NCBI GenBank assembly: GCA_002394725.1
Contig: DGUQ01000052.1
Coordinates: 1-5,703 of the forward strand
Reading direction: 5' to 3'
DNA from: Ruminococcaceae bacterium UBA4306
Lineage (GTDB): Bacteria > Bacillota > Clostridia > Oscillospirales > Acutalibacteraceae
Length of the DNA: 5,703 bases
Shown: positions 5,429-5,703 of the stretch, in pieces
Position numbering within the stretch: position 1 is the stretch's first letter
Layout of the letters: the number at the start of each line of letters is the position of its first letter
Notes under the pieces: generated by a model
Database searches by the model: none
Seen by the model: only the letters and a program-made list of their open reading frames with translations
What the model was told of the DNA's origin: nothing
Made by a program: the position numbers and the translations under genes

Positions 5429-5703
5429 ATGATCCGCAAGATCATCCGTATTGATGAAGAAAAATGCAATGGCTGCGGCGCTTGTGCGAATGCGTGCCAC
5501 GAGGGCGCGATCGAGATGGTGAACGGTAAGGCGAAGCTGATGCGTGAGAATTTCTGCGACGGCTTCGGTGATTGTCTGCCGAGCTGTCCGACAGGAGCGA
5601 TCACCTTTGAGGAGCGCGAGGCTCCCGAATATGATGAAAATGCAGTTAAGAAAGCACAGGAGGATAAGAAAATGCAAATGCACCATCATCAGGGCGGCTG
5701 CCC
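5429..5703 (+). CDS. FrdX-like 4Fe-4S ferredoxin-type protein (3' end outside window)
   Basis: The first 91 residues are visible. C13-x2-C16-x2-C19-x3-C23 (CNGCGACANAC) is a complete 4Fe-4S ligand set. The second half has C43, C49 and C53 (CDGFGDCLPSCPTGAI), a spacing unlike the standard second motif. A charged linker and a His-rich stretch (HHHQGGC) follow. The start at 5429 is chosen because GGGAGG (5416-5421) lies seven bases upstream; the in-frame ATG at 5423 is only one base from it. From memory, clostridial proteins of this type run on to about 240-260 residues and sit beside a Crp/Fnr regulator and often the hybrid cluster protein gene hcp. Electron transfer to Hcp or another redox enzyme in the cytoplasm is the inferred role. 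Expression is probably activated by the divergent regulator through the palindrome at 5357-5372. Confidence 0.85.
   Translation, partial: MIRKIIRIDEEKCNGCGACANACHEGAIEMVNGKAKLMRENFCDGFGDCLPSCPTGAITFEEREAPEYDENAVKKAQEDKKMQMHHHQGGC

Noticed and set aside
5345..5689. Upstream extension of the Crp/Fnr frame to about 332 residues.
   Set aside because: The extension is antisense to the ferredoxin gene and crosses both promoters. A proper ribosome binding site and normal family length place the start at 5344.

Overview
The window looks like a stretch of chromosome from a low-to-mid GC, Gram-positive anaerobe, most likely a gut clostridial lineage of the Ruminococcus/Oscillospiraceae type. This is inferred from strong AGGAGG-like ribosome binding sites, canonical TTGACA/TATAAT promoters, a sortase-type SPQTGD surface anchor behind InlB-like repeats, and a Crp/Fnr regulator divergent from a FrdX-like ferredoxin. 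No rRNA, tRNA, transposase or CRISPR array was found.

Layout. (1) Bases 1-614 hold the C-terminal end of a wall-anchored surface protein with two InlB-type repeats, closed by a strong terminator. (2) Bases 615-1526 hold a hairpin-rich stretch of unknown nature running into the C-terminal part of an MDR-type NAD(P)H oxidoreductase. That gene has lost its N-terminal GroES-like domain and is probably a remnant. (3) Between it and the next gene, the minus strand carries a promoter and an intrinsic terminator about 95 bases apart, which together look like a small RNA gene. (4) Bases 1782-4306 hold the most unusual feature: two convergent paralogues, each a fusion of an LCM-like class I SAM-dependent methyltransferase domain with a C-terminal STAS (anti-sigma-factor-antagonist) domain. 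They share one terminator hairpin. (5) Bases 4307-4690 hold the second paralogue's promoter and structured leader, an orphan plus-strand terminator and otherwise no recognisable gene. (6) Bases 4691-5703 hold a Crp/Fnr-family regulator transcribed divergently from a ferredoxin gene cut by the window edge. Their promoters overlap, and a 16-base perfect palindrome lies where one bound regulator could activate the ferredoxin gene and repress its own.

How they may work together. The regulator-ferredoxin pair resembles the HcpR/FrdX/Hcp nitrosative-stress arrangement known from anaerobes; hcp would be expected just beyond the right edge. The methyltransferase-STAS twins have no recognised role. 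Their intact YISSAGLR motifs suggest control by phosphorylation and partner switching, with a kinase or phosphatase encoded elsewhere. Nothing in the sequence links the twins to the regulator beyond proximity. All assignments come from reading the sequence and recalled family features; no search was run.
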